From: Dokdonella sp.
GTDB taxonomy: Bacteria > Pseudomonadota > Gammaproteobacteria > Xanthomonadales > Rhodanobacteraceae
Assembly: GCF_019634845.1 (NCBI RefSeq)
Contig: NZ_JAHCAQ010000001.1
Coordinates: 267,235 to 331,234 of the forward strand
Direction of reading: 5' to 3'
Length of the DNA stretch: 64,000 nucleotides
Shown here: one piece after another, positions 1 through 9,260 of the stretch
Layout: each line of letters starts with the position of its first letter
Position numbering within the stretch: position 1 is the stretch's first letter
Made by a program: the position numbers and the translations under genes
The notes under the pieces: generated by a model
Told to the model about the DNA's origin: nothing
Seen by the model: only the letters and a program-made list of their open reading frames with translations
The model's database searches: none

Positions 1-178
1 TGACCAGCGGCTCGGTCACCTCCAGCGGCGCCGGCACCACGCGGCGCAGCGCCTCGGGATCGGTGCGGTAGGTGACCACCAGATACTCGCGGTCGACGAA
101 CAGGTACGGCCCGGGCGGATAGGCCGGATTGTCGATCGGCATTGCAAAGGCTTGTTGGCGAACCTCGTCCTCGGTCAT
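1..178 (-). CDS. Acetoacetate decarboxylase family protein, N-terminal part (cut by window edge)
   Basis: The first 59 codons run off the left edge. The start ATG at 178 follows a GGAG Shine-Dalgarno. The visible part carries the family's N-terminal signature: NPAYPPGPY, then [16 protein letters not shown], then VVPAPLEV, typical of ADC enzymes that decarboxylate acetoacetate to acetone and CO2. The catalytic lysine lies further downstream and is outside the window, so activity cannot be judged. It is divergent from the aminotransferase gene, with about 130 bp between them. Family assignment is fairly secure; substrate is inferred. Confidence 0.8.
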   Translation of the reverse strand, partial: MTEDEVRQQAFAMPIDNPAYPPGPYLFVDREYLVVTYRTDPEALRRVVPAPLEVTEPLV

Positions 179-310
179 GGCATGCTCCGGTGTCGGAATG
201 AACTGGCGTGGTATACGCCGGCGTGACTGAACCCCGCGCAAGCCAAGGCGGCAGCGGAGCCGCGTGCTAGCATCGTCGTTCCGCTTTCGCATCACGGTGT
301 GCGCCACGCC

Positions 311-1459
311 ATGCAGATCCAGACCAAGCTGCCCAAGGTCGGCACCACGATTTTCACGGTGATGAGCCAGCTCGCGCTCGAGCACAAGGCGATCAACCTC
401 GGTCAGGGCTTCCCCGATTTCGACGGCCCGCCCGCGTTGCGCGATGCGCTCACGCGCGCGATGGCGCAGGGGCGCAATCAGTACGCGCCGATGACCGGCG
501 TGCCGGCGCTGCGCGAGGCGATCGCGCGCAAGACCGAGCGCCTGTATGGCCGCAAGGTCAATGCCGATACCGAGATCACGGTGACGTCGGGGGCGACCGA
601 GGCACTGTTCGCGGCGATTGCCGCGGTCGTGCAGGCCGGTGACGAGGTCATCGTGCTCGATCCGTGCTACGACAGTTACGATCCGGCCATCACGCTGTGC
701 GGTGGCCGTGCCGTGCACGTGCCACTCGATCCGGCCAGCTTCCTGCCCGACTGGGCGCGCATCGAGGCCGCGGTGACGCCGCGCACGCGCCTCATCCTCG
801 TCAACACGCCGCACAATCCCTGCGGCTCGGTGTTCAGCGCCGACGACGTCGCCGAGCTCGCCTCGCTGGCACGCAGCCACGACCTGTTCGTGGTCTCCGA
901 CGAGGTCTACGAGCACATCGTGTTCGACGCGGCTGCCCACCAGAGCGTGCTGCGCCACGCCGAGCTCGCCGAACGCAGCTTCGTGATCTCCTCGTTCGGC
1001 AAGACCTACCACTGCACCGGCTGGAAGATCGGCTACTGCATCGCGCCGCGGGCGCTGTCGGCCGAGTTCCGCAAGGTGCACCAGTACCTGACCTTCTGCA
1101 CCTTCACGCCGGCGCAGTGGGCGCTGGCCGAAGTGCTCGAGGCCGACCCGCAGCACTACCTCGACCTGCCCGCGTTCTACCAGGCCAAACGCGACCATTT
1201 CCGCGCGCTGCTGGCGCGATCGAAGTTCAGGTTGCGTCCGGTGGGTGGCTCGTATTTCCAGATCGTCGACTACTCCGCGCTCAGCGACGCCGATGACCTT
1301 GCCTTCTGCGAATGGCTGGTCAAGGAAGGCGGCGTGGCGGCGATTCCGCTGTCCTCGTTCTACGACGAACCGCCGCCGGGACAGCGCCTGGTGCGGCTGT
1401 GCTTTGCCAAGAGTGAGGCACTGCTCGAGGAAGCCGCGCAGCGACTCGAGGCCCTGTGA
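311..1459 (+). CDS. PLP-dependent aminotransferase, YbdL/methionine transaminase type
   Basis: A 382-residue class I/II aminotransferase resembling E. coli YbdL, which prefers methionine as amino donor. Visible signatures are [13 protein letters not shown] near the N-terminus, [17 protein letters not shown], and the PLP-binding [13 protein letters not shown] with Lys231. An in-frame GTG at 299 would add four residues; ATG 311 ([15 protein letters not shown]) fits the family better. The omega-amidase gene starts one base after this stop, so the two are probably co-transcribed. A transaminase using an amide donor produces a 2-oxo-amide that an omega-amidase removes, which makes the pairing biochemically coherent. 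Regeneration of methionine from its 2-oxo acid is the inferred role. Confidence 0.88.
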   Translation: MQIQTKLPKVGTTIFTVMSQLALEHKAINLGQGFPDFDGPPALRDALTRAMAQGRNQYAPMTGVPALREAIARKTERLYGRKVNADTEITVTSGATEALFAAIAAVVQAGDEVIVLDPCYDSYDPAITLCGGRAVHVPLDPASFLPDWARIEAAVTPRTRLILVNTPHNPCGSVFSADDVAELASLARSHDLFVVSDEVYEHIVFDAAAHQSVLRHAELAERSFVISSFGKTYHCTGWKIGYCIAPRALSAEFRKVHQYLTFCTFTPAQWALAEVLEADPQHYLDLPAFYQAKRDHFRALLARSKFRLRPVGGSYFQIVDYSALSDADDLAFCEWLVKEGGVAAIPLSSFYDEPPPGQRLVRLCFAKSEALLEEAAQRLEAL

Positions 1460-1460
1460 C

Positions 1461-2264
1461 ATGACCACGCCGCAGCCATTGCGCGTTGCGCTGGTGCAGG
1501 GTGCCACGCGCTGGCACGATCCGGCCGCCAACCGCGACTACTACGGGCAACTCATCGCGCCGCTGCGCGGCAGCGACCTCGTGGTGCTGCCCGAAACCTT
1601 CACCAGCGGCTTCTCCAACGAGGCGATCCACTCCGCCGAGGACATGGACGGCCCGACCGTGGCCTGGCTGGCGGCACAGGCGCGCCGGCTCGATGCCGCA
1701 GTCTGCGGCAGCGTGCAGTTGCGCGTGCGCGACCAGGTGTTCAACCGCCTGCTGTTCGCCACGCCTGACGGCGCGGTGCGTCACTACGACAAGCGCCACC
1801 TGTTCCGCCATGCCGACGAGCACAAGCGCTACGCAGCCGGCAGCGAGCGCATCGTGCTCGAGTGGCGCGGCTGGCGCATCGCCCTCATGGTCTGCTACGA
1901 CCTGCGCTTTCCGGTGTGGTCGCGCAACCGCTACGACGAGGCTGCGCAGCGCTTCGACTACGACCTCGTCGTCTACGTCGCCAACTGGCCGAGCGCGCGG
2001 CGTCACGCCTGGCGCACGCTGCTCGCCGCGCGCGCGATCGAGAACCTCGCCTTTTGCGTCGGCGTCAACCGCGTCGGCTACGACGGCAACGACCTGCACT
2101 ACGCCGGCGACAGTGTCGCCCATGACTTCCTCGGTCAGCCGCTGGTCGAGGTCGGCGCGCAGGAACAGGTGGTGACGGTGGCGCTCGACGCAGCCGCGCT
2201 GGCCGCGCATCGCGAGCGCTTCCCGGCGTGGCTGGATGCCGACCGCTTCGAGTTGAGTCCCTGA
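1461..2264 (+). CDS. Omega-amidase, carbon-nitrogen hydrolase family (YafV/Nit2 type)
   Basis: A 267-residue nitrilase-superfamily amidase. The Glu-Lys-Cys triad is visible: Glu45 in LPETF, Lys111 in YDKRHLF and Cys145 in [11 protein letters not shown]. The DLRFP context is characteristic of the YafV/Nit2 omega-amidases, which hydrolyse 2-oxoglutaramate or 2-oxosuccinamate to the oxo acid and ammonia. The start ATG at 1461 sits one base after the aminotransferase stop; a longer reading that begins inside the upstream gene has no support. With the aminotransferase it would form a glutamine transaminase/omega-amidase module that makes transamination irreversible. mtnA, another methionine-salvage gene, lies 46 kb away at 48.6 kb. 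Confidence 0.88.
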   Translation: MTTPQPLRVALVQGATRWHDPAANRDYYGQLIAPLRGSDLVVLPETFTSGFSNEAIHSAEDMDGPTVAWLAAQARRLDAAVCGSVQLRVRDQVFNRLLFATPDGAVRHYDKRHLFRHADEHKRYAAGSERIVLEWRGWRIALMVCYDLRFPVWSRNRYDEAAQRFDYDLVVYVANWPSARRHAWRTLLAARAIENLAFCVGVNRVGYDGNDLHYAGDSVAHDFLGQPLVEVGAQEQVVTVALDAAALAAHRERFPAWLDADRFELSP

Positions 2265-2301
2265 ACCCCGCGACCGTGCCGCGAGGCACAAGGCAAGACC
2301 G

Positions 2302-4035
2302 ATGGCCGAGCCATTGCCGCTGACCGCCCGTGACCGGCGCGAACTGATCTGGTTTCTGCTGCTCGCGCTGCTGCTGCTGGCCGCGGGCATCGGCCTGCGC
2401 GATCCGTGGCCGGCCGACGAGCCGCGCTTCGTGCTGGTGGCGCGGCAGATGTTCGAATCGGGCGACTGGCTGTTCCCGCATCGCGGCAGTGAGCTGTACT
2501 CGGACAAGCCGCCCGTGATGTTCTGGCTCATGGGACTCGCCCATGCACTGGTGCGCAACTGGCGCGTGGCCTTCCTGCTGCCGTCGCTGGCGGCCGGCAT
2601 GGCGACGCTGGCGTTGACCTGGGATCTCGGACGGCGCCTGTGGAATCCGCGCGCCGGGCTGTACAGCGCCATCGCGGTGCTGTTCGCGTTCCAGTTCCTG
2701 TACCAGGTCAAGCGCGCGCAGATCGATCCGCTCGTCATGGGCTGGATCACGCTCGCCAACTGGGGCCTGTTGCTGCACTGCCTGCGCGGGCCGAACTGGC
2801 GCGCCTATTGGCTGGGCTGTTTCGCCGCCGGCGTCGGCGTCATCACCAAGGGGGTGGGCGTGCTCGCGCTGCTCATGCTGCTGCCGTATGCGTGGGCGCG
2901 CGTGCGCGGCTGGGACGGCGTCACGCGCACCCGCGGCGAAGCCGGGCGCTGGGCGCTCGGTGCGGTCGCGTTCCTCGCGCCGATCCTGCTGTGGGGCGGC
3001 GCCGTGCTGATCGCGGCCAGCATGCACGGCACGGCCGAGTACGCCGGCTACGTCGATGACCTGTTCCTGCGCCAGACGGCCGGGCGCTACGCGCGCTCGT
3101 GGGCGCATGTGCAGCCGGTGTGGTACTTCCTGCCGGTGGTGCTGTTCAACTGGTTGCCGCTGTCGCTGGCCTATCCGGCGGCCCTGCCGCGCTGGTGGCA
3201 TGCGCTGCGCGCGCGCGAGCCGCGCGTGATGCTGCCGCTGGCATGGAGCCTGTTGCTGCTGGTGTTCTTCAGCATCCCCAGCGGCAAGCGTGACGTGTAC
3301 CTCATGCCGGCGCTGCCAATGGTGGCGTTGTCGATCGCGCCGTGGTGGCAGCAGATCGTGGCAAGCCGCTGGCTGCGCCTGGGCGCGCTCATGCTCACGC
3401 TCGCCATCGGCCTGTTGTGCCTGGTGGTCGGCAGCCTGGCGTGGGGCGGTCATCTGCCGGCGGCGCAGAAATTCCTCGCCCAGCGCGAGCTCGGCGCCGA
3501 CGCACATCTCGTGTGGGGCGTGGTGATCGCCGTCGGCGCGGGTTTCGTCGCCGCGGCCGCGCTGCTGCGCCTGCGCGGCGGCGTGGTCGCGCTGCTCGCG
3601 GGCAGCGCCTGGCTGTGGTTGCTGATCGGCTTCGTCGTGCAGCCGGTGCTCAATGACTCGAGTTCGGCCGCAGGCCTCATGCGCGCCGCACGCGAACTGG
3701 CCGGGCCCGGCGTCGAGCTCGGCCTGGTGGCGTGGAAGGAGCAGAACCTGCTGATGGCGGTCGGGCCGGTGCGCGATTTCGGCTTCCGCGCGCCGTGGCA
3801 GCAGCAGTACACGCGCGCGGCGCAGTGGCTGGCCGTGGCGCCGCAGCAGCGGCGCATCTTCATCCTCGAGGACGCGATGCGGCGCATGGGTCGCTGCGTC
3901 GATACCACGCACGCGCAGTACATCGGCCACGCCAATCGCCGCGAGTGGTGGCTGCTCGGCGCCGATGCGGTCGTGCCCGGTTGCGTGCCGGCTGCCGACC
4001 CCGCGGCGGCGGCTGACGAAGAGGCCGATCCCTGA
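2302..4035 (+). CDS. ArnT-like membrane glycosyltransferase
   Basis: A 577-residue polytopic inner-membrane protein with about a dozen hydrophobic segments. Its N-terminus has the GT-C layout: one membrane helix, then a periplasmic stretch with DPWPADEPRFVLVARQM and a downstream SDKPPVMFWLM, as in the ArnT/PMT families that transfer a sugar from a lipid-phosphate carrier. In ArnT the acceptor is lipid A, but sugar and acceptor cannot be read from the sequence here. No arn biosynthesis genes are nearby, so a role in modifying another envelope glycan is equally possible. It lies 37 bp downstream of the omega-amidase, possibly in the same transcript but functionally unrelated. Confidence 0.75.
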   Translation: MAEPLPLTARDRRELIWFLLLALLLLAAGIGLRDPWPADEPRFVLVARQMFESGDWLFPHRGSELYSDKPPVMFWLMGLAHALVRNWRVAFLLPSLAAGMATLALTWDLGRRLWNPRAGLYSAIAVLFAFQFLYQVKRAQIDPLVMGWITLANWGLLLHCLRGPNWRAYWLGCFAAGVGVITKGVGVLALLMLLPYAWARVRGWDGVTRTRGEAGRWALGAVAFLAPILLWGGAVLIAASMHGTAEYAGYVDDLFLRQTAGRYARSWAHVQPVWYFLPVVLFNWLPLSLAYPAALPRWWHALRAREPRVMLPLAWSLLLLVFFSIPSGKRDVYLMPALPMVALSIAPWWQQIVASRWLRLGALMLTLAIGLLCLVVGSLAWGGHLPAAQKFLAQRELGADAHLVWGVVIAVGAGFVAAAALLRLRGGVVALLAGSAWLWLLIGFVVQPVLNDSSSAAGLMRAARELAGPGVELGLVAWKEQNLLMAVGPVRDFGFRAPWQQQYTRAAQWLAVAPQQRRIFILEDAMRRMGRCVDTTHAQYIGHANRREWWLLGADAVVPGCVPAADPAAAADEEADP

Positions 4036-4081
4036 GCGCAGGCGCTAGAATCGGCGCCAGTGCAATGGCGGAGGCCGGGCG

Positions 4082-4759
4082 ATGGACGAGGGGCAGGTGG
4101 TTGCCGGCGCGGACGCGGCGCTCGATGCGGTCGAGGCGCGCATCCTCGGTTGCCTCATCGAGAAGCAGGCGACCACCCCCGAGCTGTATCCGCTGACGCT
4201 CAACGCGCTGGTCGCTGCCTGCAACCAGAAGACCAGCCGCGAGCCGGTGATGCAGCTCGAGCCCGGCGTGGTCGGCCATACGCTGCGCGTGCTCGAAGGC
4301 AAGGGACTCGTGCGCGTGGCGGCCTCCTCGCAGCGTGCGCAGCGCTACGAGCACCGCTTCGAAAGCCGCTGGAACGTGACCGCGCGCCAGCGCGCGGTGC
4401 TCTGCGTGATGCTGCTGCGCGGTCCGCAGACGGTGGCCGAACTGCTCACGCGCGGCGAGCGGCTGGCCGATTTCCCGGGACTGGATGACGTGCGCGACAC
4501 GCTCGAGCGGCTGCTGCAACGCGAACCCGCGCTGGTCACGGCGCTGCCGTTGGCGCCGGGCCAGCGCGAGATCCGCTACATGCATCTGCTCGGCGGTCCG
4601 ATCGATCTCGAGGCGCTCGCCGCGGCCAGCGCCGCTGCACCACGCGAACCCGCCGCCGGCGCGCTCGCCGACCGCGTCGAACAACTCGAAGCCGAAGTCG
4701 CCGAACTGCGCGCGCAGGTCGAGGCGCTGCGCCAGCGCCTTGATGCCGTCGGCGCCTGA
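4082..4759 (+). CDS. YceH family protein (DUF480)
   Basis: A 225-residue member of the YceH/UPF0502 family. Matching signatures are EARILGCLIEKQATTPELYPLTLN at the N-terminus, CNQKTSREPV, and RQRAVLCVMLLRGPQT. The fold is a tandem winged helix, and the molecular role is not established. The C-terminal 40 residues form a heptad-rich coiled coil (RVEQLEAEVAELRAQVEALRQ). The start ATG at 4082 is preceded by GGAGG at good spacing, and a TAGAAT -10-like hexamer lies at 4046-4051. The Ala-rich linker before the coiled coil looks like local GC-driven expansion. Confidence 0.88.
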   Translation: MDEGQVVAGADAALDAVEARILGCLIEKQATTPELYPLTLNALVAACNQKTSREPVMQLEPGVVGHTLRVLEGKGLVRVAASSQRAQRYEHRFESRWNVTARQRAVLCVMLLRGPQTVAELLTRGERLADFPGLDDVRDTLERLLQREPALVTALPLAPGQREIRYMHLLGGPIDLEALAAASAAAPREPAAGALADRVEQLEAEVAELRAQVEALRQRLDAVGA

Positions 4760-4856
4760 GGCCACGCCGGCAGCCGGTGCAGGCATGCCTTTCGGCGCAT
4801 GGGCGGCGGGCCGCTTGCAGGCACACTGCGCGTTGTCCTGGGCGCGGAGCATGGCG

Positions 4857-7286
4857 ATGAATCGGATGGCGATCGGTGTCTGCGCGCTGCTGGCGCTGGG
4901 CATGTGCAACGCGGGCGCGGTCGAGACAGCGGCGGGTAAGGCCGCGCCGGCGGTGACGGTGGCGGCGGCGACCCAGGGGATGGCGCATCAGCCGGGTTTC
5001 CTCGACGTCTACCGCGACGAGGCCAAGGGCCGCGTGCTGCTTGGGCTGCGCGACTTCGACCAGCCGTTCCTGCTGCTGAGTTCGCTGCCGGCGGCGCTGG
5101 GCTCCAACGACATCGGCCTCGATCGCGGCCAGAGCAGCGAGTCGCACCGGGTCGAGTTCCGCCGCATCGGCGCGCGCGTCTACCTGGTCGAGGACAACAC
5201 GCGCTTCCGCGCGGCGACGAGCGATGCCGACGAGGCTGCCAGTGTGCGCGAGGCCTTCCCCGAATCGGTCCTCTGGGCCGGCGACGTGATCGCGCAGGGG
5301 CAGGGCGTGGCGCTGGTCGATGCGACCTCGCTGCTGGTGAGCGATCGCCACGGCGTTGCGGCGCGGCTGGAGTGGGCCAAGCAGGGTCGCTACGAAGTCG
5401 ATCCGCAGCGCAGCGCGCCCGTGCTCGCGCAGGCGCGCAGCTTTCCCGACAACACCGAGCTCGAGGCCATGCTCACGTTCAAGGGTCCGGGCGAGGGGCG
5501 CTACGTGCGTGACGTGGCGATGGATGCGCAAAGCCTCACGCTGCGCCAGCATCTGAGTTTCGTGCGCCTGCCGCCGCCCGGCTACACGCCGCGCGCGTTC
5601 CATCCGGCCTCGGGCGGGCTCAGCGTGGGCTGGGTCGATTTCGCGCAGCCGCTCGCGGCGAGCGTCGACCAGCGCGTACAGCCGCGCTTCCGCCTCGAGA
5701 AGATCGATGCGGCCGGCCATGTGCGCAAGCCGATCGTGTTCTACCTTGACCGCGGCACGCCCGAGCCGGTGCGTTCGGCCTTGCTCGAGGGCGCCAACTG
5801 GTGGCGCAGTGCGTTCGACAAGGCCGGCTTCAAGGATGCCTTCCGCGCCGAGCTGCTGCCCGAGGGCGTCGACCCGATGGACGTGCGCTACAACCTCATC
5901 AGCTGGGCCCATCGCGCCACGCGCGGCTGGTCCTACGGCCAGCCCATCGTCGACCCGCGCACGGGCGAGATCATCCGCGGCAACGTCACGCTCGGCTCGC
6001 AGCGCGTGCGCCAGGACATCCTCATCGCCGAGACCCTGCTCGCGCCCTACGACAAGGCCGACTCGGCCGCGCTCGCCGACCAGGCGCAGCAGATGGCACT
6101 GGCGCGGCTGCGCCAGCTCGGCGCGCACGAGGTCGGGCATGCGCTCGGCTTTGCCCACAACTTCGCGGCGAGCCGCCACGGCAACGGTTCGGTGATGGAC
6201 TACCCGCATCCGCTGCTCAAGGCCAATGCCGACGGTACGCTGTCGCTGGCCGACGCCTATGGCGTGGGGCTGGGGCCGTGGGACGACTTCATCGTCGCCC
6301 ACGCCTATGCGCAGTTTGCGCCGGGCGACGAGCAGGCTGCACTGGCACGGCTGCGCGCGGCCATCGTGCAGGCCGGCTACGCGTACTTCAGCGACCAGGA
6401 CACGCGCAGTCCCGGTGATGCCGAGCCCGATGGGCTGCTGTGGGATTCCGGGCCCGACACGCTGCAAACCTTCGATGCACTGCTGACGGCGCGCGCGACG
6501 GCGCTGCGCGGCTTTTCGGCCGGCGTGCTGCCGCCGCAGCGTCAGGTCGGCGAGCTCGAGGCGCGCCTGGTGCCGCTCTACCTGCTGCATCGCTACCAGA
6601 CCGAGGCGGTGGCGCGTCTGCTTGGCGGCGCGGGCTATGCCTATGCCACGGCCGGCGACCATCGCGCCGGCACCACGCCGGTGGCGGCCGCGCGCCAGCG
6701 CGCCGCACTGGCGCGCCTGGTGGCCACGCTCGGCGCCGATACGCTGGCGCTGCCGACCAGCGTGCTCGACCTGCTGACACCGCCGGCTGGCGAATACGCG
6801 CGCAACCGCGAGTATTTCGCCACGCGCATGGATCCGCTGTTCGATCCGCTGGCCGCCGCCGCTGCCGCCGCGGCGCAGACCACGCTGTTCCTGTTCGCAC
6901 CCGAGCGGCTCAACCGCCTGGCCTGGCAGCATGCGCGCGATGCGCAGCAGCCAGGCGTTGCCGACACACTGGCGGCGGTGTTTGCCGGCACCTGGCAGCA
7001 GGCGCCGCGCGGCGACGCGGCGGCCGCGGTGCAGGACGCGGCCAACTGGGTCGTGCTCGATGCGCTGCTGCACGTGCTCGACGAGGGCAAGCTGCATGCG
7101 CAGGTGGCCGCGCAGGTGCGCGCGAGCCTGCAGCAGTGGCAGGGCGAACTCGGCAAGGCGCGCGGCGAGGCGCCCGCGCGCGCGAGCCGCAGTGCCGCCG
7201 CCGACCTCATCGCGCGCTACCTCGCGGACCCGAAGTCGGTCACGCTGCGGCCGTTGCCGACGATCCCGCCGGGCGCACCGATCTGA
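4857..7286 (+). CDS. Secreted zinc-dependent metalloprotease (DUF5117/DUF4953 type)
   Basis: An 809-residue exported protein. The chosen start ATG 4857 has GGAG seven bases upstream and opens directly into a signal peptide (MNRMAIGVCALLALGMCNAGA). ATG 4851 is too close to the GGAG, and the longer in-frame extension overlaps yceH. The zinc site HEVGHALGFAHNF begins at His424, matching the HExxHxxGxxH metzincin pattern. The family is widespread in Bacteroidetes and xanthomonads and is often annotated only as a zinc-dependent metalloprotease. The protein probably acts in the periplasm or outside the cell on unknown peptides. A poly-Ala run near residue 665 is within normal variation for this GC content. 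Confidence 0.85.
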   Translation: MNRMAIGVCALLALGMCNAGAVETAAGKAAPAVTVAAATQGMAHQPGFLDVYRDEAKGRVLLGLRDFDQPFLLLSSLPAALGSNDIGLDRGQSSESHRVEFRRIGARVYLVEDNTRFRAATSDADEAASVREAFPESVLWAGDVIAQGQGVALVDATSLLVSDRHGVAARLEWAKQGRYEVDPQRSAPVLAQARSFPDNTELEAMLTFKGPGEGRYVRDVAMDAQSLTLRQHLSFVRLPPPGYTPRAFHPASGGLSVGWVDFAQPLAASVDQRVQPRFRLEKIDAAGHVRKPIVFYLDRGTPEPVRSALLEGANWWRSAFDKAGFKDAFRAELLPEGVDPMDVRYNLISWAHRATRGWSYGQPIVDPRTGEIIRGNVTLGSQRVRQDILIAETLLAPYDKADSAALADQAQQMALARLRQLGAHEVGHALGFAHNFAASRHGNGSVMDYPHPLLKANADGTLSLADAYGVGLGPWDDFIVAHAYAQFAPGDEQAALARLRAAIVQAGYAYFSDQDTRSPGDAEPDGLLWDSGPDTLQTFDALLTARATALRGFSAGVLPPQRQVGELEARLVPLYLLHRYQTEAVARLLGGAGYAYATAGDHRAGTTPVAAARQRAALARLVATLGADTLALPTSVLDLLTPPAGEYARNREYFATRMDPLFDPLAAAAAAAAQTTLFLFAPERLNRLAWQHARDAQQPGVADTLAAVFAGTWQQAPRGDAAAAVQDAANWVVLDALLHVLDEGKLHAQVAAQVRASLQQWQGELGKARGEAPARASRSAAADLIARYLADPKSVTLRPLPTIPPGAPI

Positions 7287-7351
7287 CCTGCACGGCGCGC
7301 GGCAGTGGCGCCGCGATCGCGCGCGGTCGAGCGACGTGGCCGCCGAGGCGG

Positions 7352-7834
7352 TCAGAGCAGGGCGCTCGCCTCGGGCCAGTGGCGGCTCAGGATGGCTGCT
7401 GCGCCCGGATCGTCGGCCAGCAGCGCGAAGCCGGTCGGCTCGAATGCGGGCGCGACGCTGCAACCGACCAGCGCATAGTCGCCGAGCGGCCGCGCCGCCT
7501 GCCAGCAGCCGGCCGGCACCACGATGAGCGGGCAGGTGCCATGCGCATCGGGACGGCCGAGTCGCCGGCGCACCAGCGCGTTGACCTCGGCATCGAAGAT
7601 CGACAGTTCCAGCGCATCGCCTTCGACATGGTGCCATGCCTCGTCGGCGTCGATGCGATGCCAGCGGCTGAGTTCGCCGGCGGCGAGCAGGTAGTGGATC
7701 GCGCTTGCCAGTGGCCGCTCGCGCTCGCCGTCGCGGAACTGGCGTTGCGCCACGTGGGTGCGGCGGTAGTGGCCGCCTTCGACGTGGGGGACGAGATCGA
7801 GCAGGCCGATCAGCTCGCGGGCGCGTGGATGCAT
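7352..7834 (-). CDS. Cupin domain protein, DUF985 family
   Basis: A 160-residue cupin_5/DUF985 protein. Signatures are ARELIGLLDLVPHVEGGHYRRTH at the N-terminus, then AIHYLLAAGELSRWHRIDADEAWHHVEGD, and VGCSVAPAFEPTGF near the C-terminus. ATG 7834 gives the expected family start; an upstream TTG at 7843 that overlaps the Hsp33 stop would add three residues. Members fold as a single beta-barrel with a ligand pocket, but the ligand is unknown. It lies immediately downstream of hslO on the same strand, so the two form a likely bicistron. Confidence 0.82.
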   Translation of the reverse strand: MHPRARELIGLLDLVPHVEGGHYRRTHVAQRQFRDGERERPLASAIHYLLAAGELSRWHRIDADEAWHHVEGDALELSIFDAEVNALVRRRLGRPDAHGTCPLIVVPAGCWQAARPLGDYALVGCSVAPAFEPTGFALLADDPGAAAILSRHWPEASALL

Positions 7835-7839
7835 GGCGC

Positions 7840-8709
7840 TCAATGCCGCGTCGTCGCGGCCGGTGGTTCACTCGCGAACAGCATGGCCACCTCGTCGGAA
7901 TCGAACACGTAACGGCGATTGCAGAACTCGCAATCCACCTGCAGCGAGCCCTGTTCGGCCAGCGCCGCCGCACATTCGGCCTCACCGAGCGAGTGCAGCA
8001 TGTCGGCCACGCGCTGCCGCGAACAACTGCAGCCGAAGGCCAGTGGTTGCGGTTCCTGCAGGCGTACGTCCTCCTCGTGGAACAGACGCAGCAGCAATGT
8101 CGCAACCGGCACGCGCGCGAGCTCGTCGCTGCCGAGCGTGGCCAGCAGGTGGTTGACGCGGTTCCAGCCGTCGGCGTCACGCACGCCGCCACCGCCGGCC
8201 GCCGCGACCTGCTGCAGCAGCAGGCCGGCGCAGTGATCGCCTTGCTGCACGAGCATGATGCGCGTGGGCAGTTGTTCGGAGCGCACGAAATAGTGCTCGA
8301 ACGCCTGCGCCAGATCGCCGCCCTCGACCGGCACGATGCCCTGGTAGCGCGCCTGGGTCGTCTGGTTCTCGATCGTGATGGCCAGCCGCGCCTGTGGTTC
8401 CACGCGCGCCTCGTGCGCGCTCGCCGGCGCCGTCATGCGGGCGATGCCGCGCACGCGGCCGTCGTGGCTGCACTCGGCGAACAACAGCTTGAGCGCGCCG
8501 CTGTCCTGCAGCTGCACCGACAGCCGGCCGTCGAACTTGATCGAACTCGTGAACAGCGCGCTCGCCGCCAGCGCCTGGCCGAGCAGTTCACCGAGCGCGC
8601 CGGCATAGTCGCCGTGACTGCGCAGTTCCTGCCAGGCGGCATCGAGGCGGACGTGGGCGCCGCGCACGCCGGCGCGGTCGAGCTGGAAGCGGGAGAGGGC
8701 GTCTTTCAT
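7840..8709 (-). CDS. hslO: Hsp33 redox-regulated molecular chaperone
   Basis: A 289-residue Hsp33. The N-terminal domain starts MKDALSRFQLDRAGVRG, and the C-terminal redox switch shows the CxC (FGCSCSR) and CxxC (CEFCNRRY) pairs that bind zinc when reduced and form disulfides under oxidative stress, activating holdase function. Start ATG 8709 matches the family start; the longer open frame to 8868 is unsupported. It is followed by the DUF985 cupin gene and is divergent from the AbrB-like gene with 124 bp between them. All four switch cysteines are present, so it should be functional. Confidence 0.95.
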   Translation of the reverse strand: MKDALSRFQLDRAGVRGAHVRLDAAWQELRSHGDYAGALGELLGQALAASALFTSSIKFDGRLSVQLQDSGALKLLFAECSHDGRVRGIARMTAPASAHEARVEPQARLAITIENQTTQARYQGIVPVEGGDLAQAFEHYFVRSEQLPTRIMLVQQGDHCAGLLLQQVAAAGGGGVRDADGWNRVNHLLATLGSDELARVPVATLLLRLFHEEDVRLQEPQPLAFGCSCSRQRVADMLHSLGEAECAAALAEQGSLQVDCEFCNRRYVFDSDEVAMLFASEPPAATTRH

Positions 8710-8833
8710 GGGGCGCAGTGTATGGGGACGCGCGGGGGTGGTTGCAATGGCGTGGTCGGTTCCGTTCAACGATGCCTGACGATTCGAGTGACCGGCCCTT
8801 GGCCTCGACGACGGCTGGTTTCGAGGCGAGCGC

Positions 8834-9224
8834 ATGCACGTGGTACTGCGCAAATACGGCAACAGCACGGTCGCGGTACTGCCGTCGGCGTTGCTCAGGG
8901 AACTCGGCCTGGCGGCGGGTCAGGCCATGGCGCTGGAGACCAACGCGCACGGACGTATCGTGCTTGCGCCGAGCCGCAACTACACGCTGGCCAAGCTCAT
9001 CGCGCCGTGCGATCCCAAGGCCGAACCGCCGGCGGACAGGCGGCTGTGGGACGGCGCGCCGGCGGTCGGCAACGAAGCCTGGTGGTGGCGACGTTGCCCT
9101 GCTCGACACGATCCGCATGCTCGACTTCGTGGCACGCAAGGCGCGGCGCAGCGAGCGCGCGCCGGCCCTGATCATCGACGATGCGCGGGCGCGTCTGGCC
9201 GCGCTGCTTGCGCTGCCGCCCTGA
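8834..9224 (+). pseudogene. AbrB/MazE-like antitoxin or DNA-binding gene with an apparent one-base frameshift
   Basis: From ATG 8834 about 80 codons encode a swapped-hairpin AbrB/MazE domain (MHVVLRKYGNSTVAVLPSALL, then YTLAKLIAPCDPKAEPPADRRLWD). Around 9080 the coding signal changes frame. The starting frame becomes Arg/His-rich and runs into the 3' end of mfd, while the +1 frame reads VALLDTIRMLDFVARKARR and stops at 9224 with strong GC3. The span is 391 bases, one more than a multiple of three, consistent with a single inserted base near the GGTGGTGG run. Either the gene is disabled or the antitoxin domain simply ends early. No toxin partner is visible: hslO lies on one side and mfd on the other. 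Confidence 0.55.
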
Positions 9225-9260
9225 ACGCAGACTGGCGGCACCGGCGGAAGCGGCGCGACC

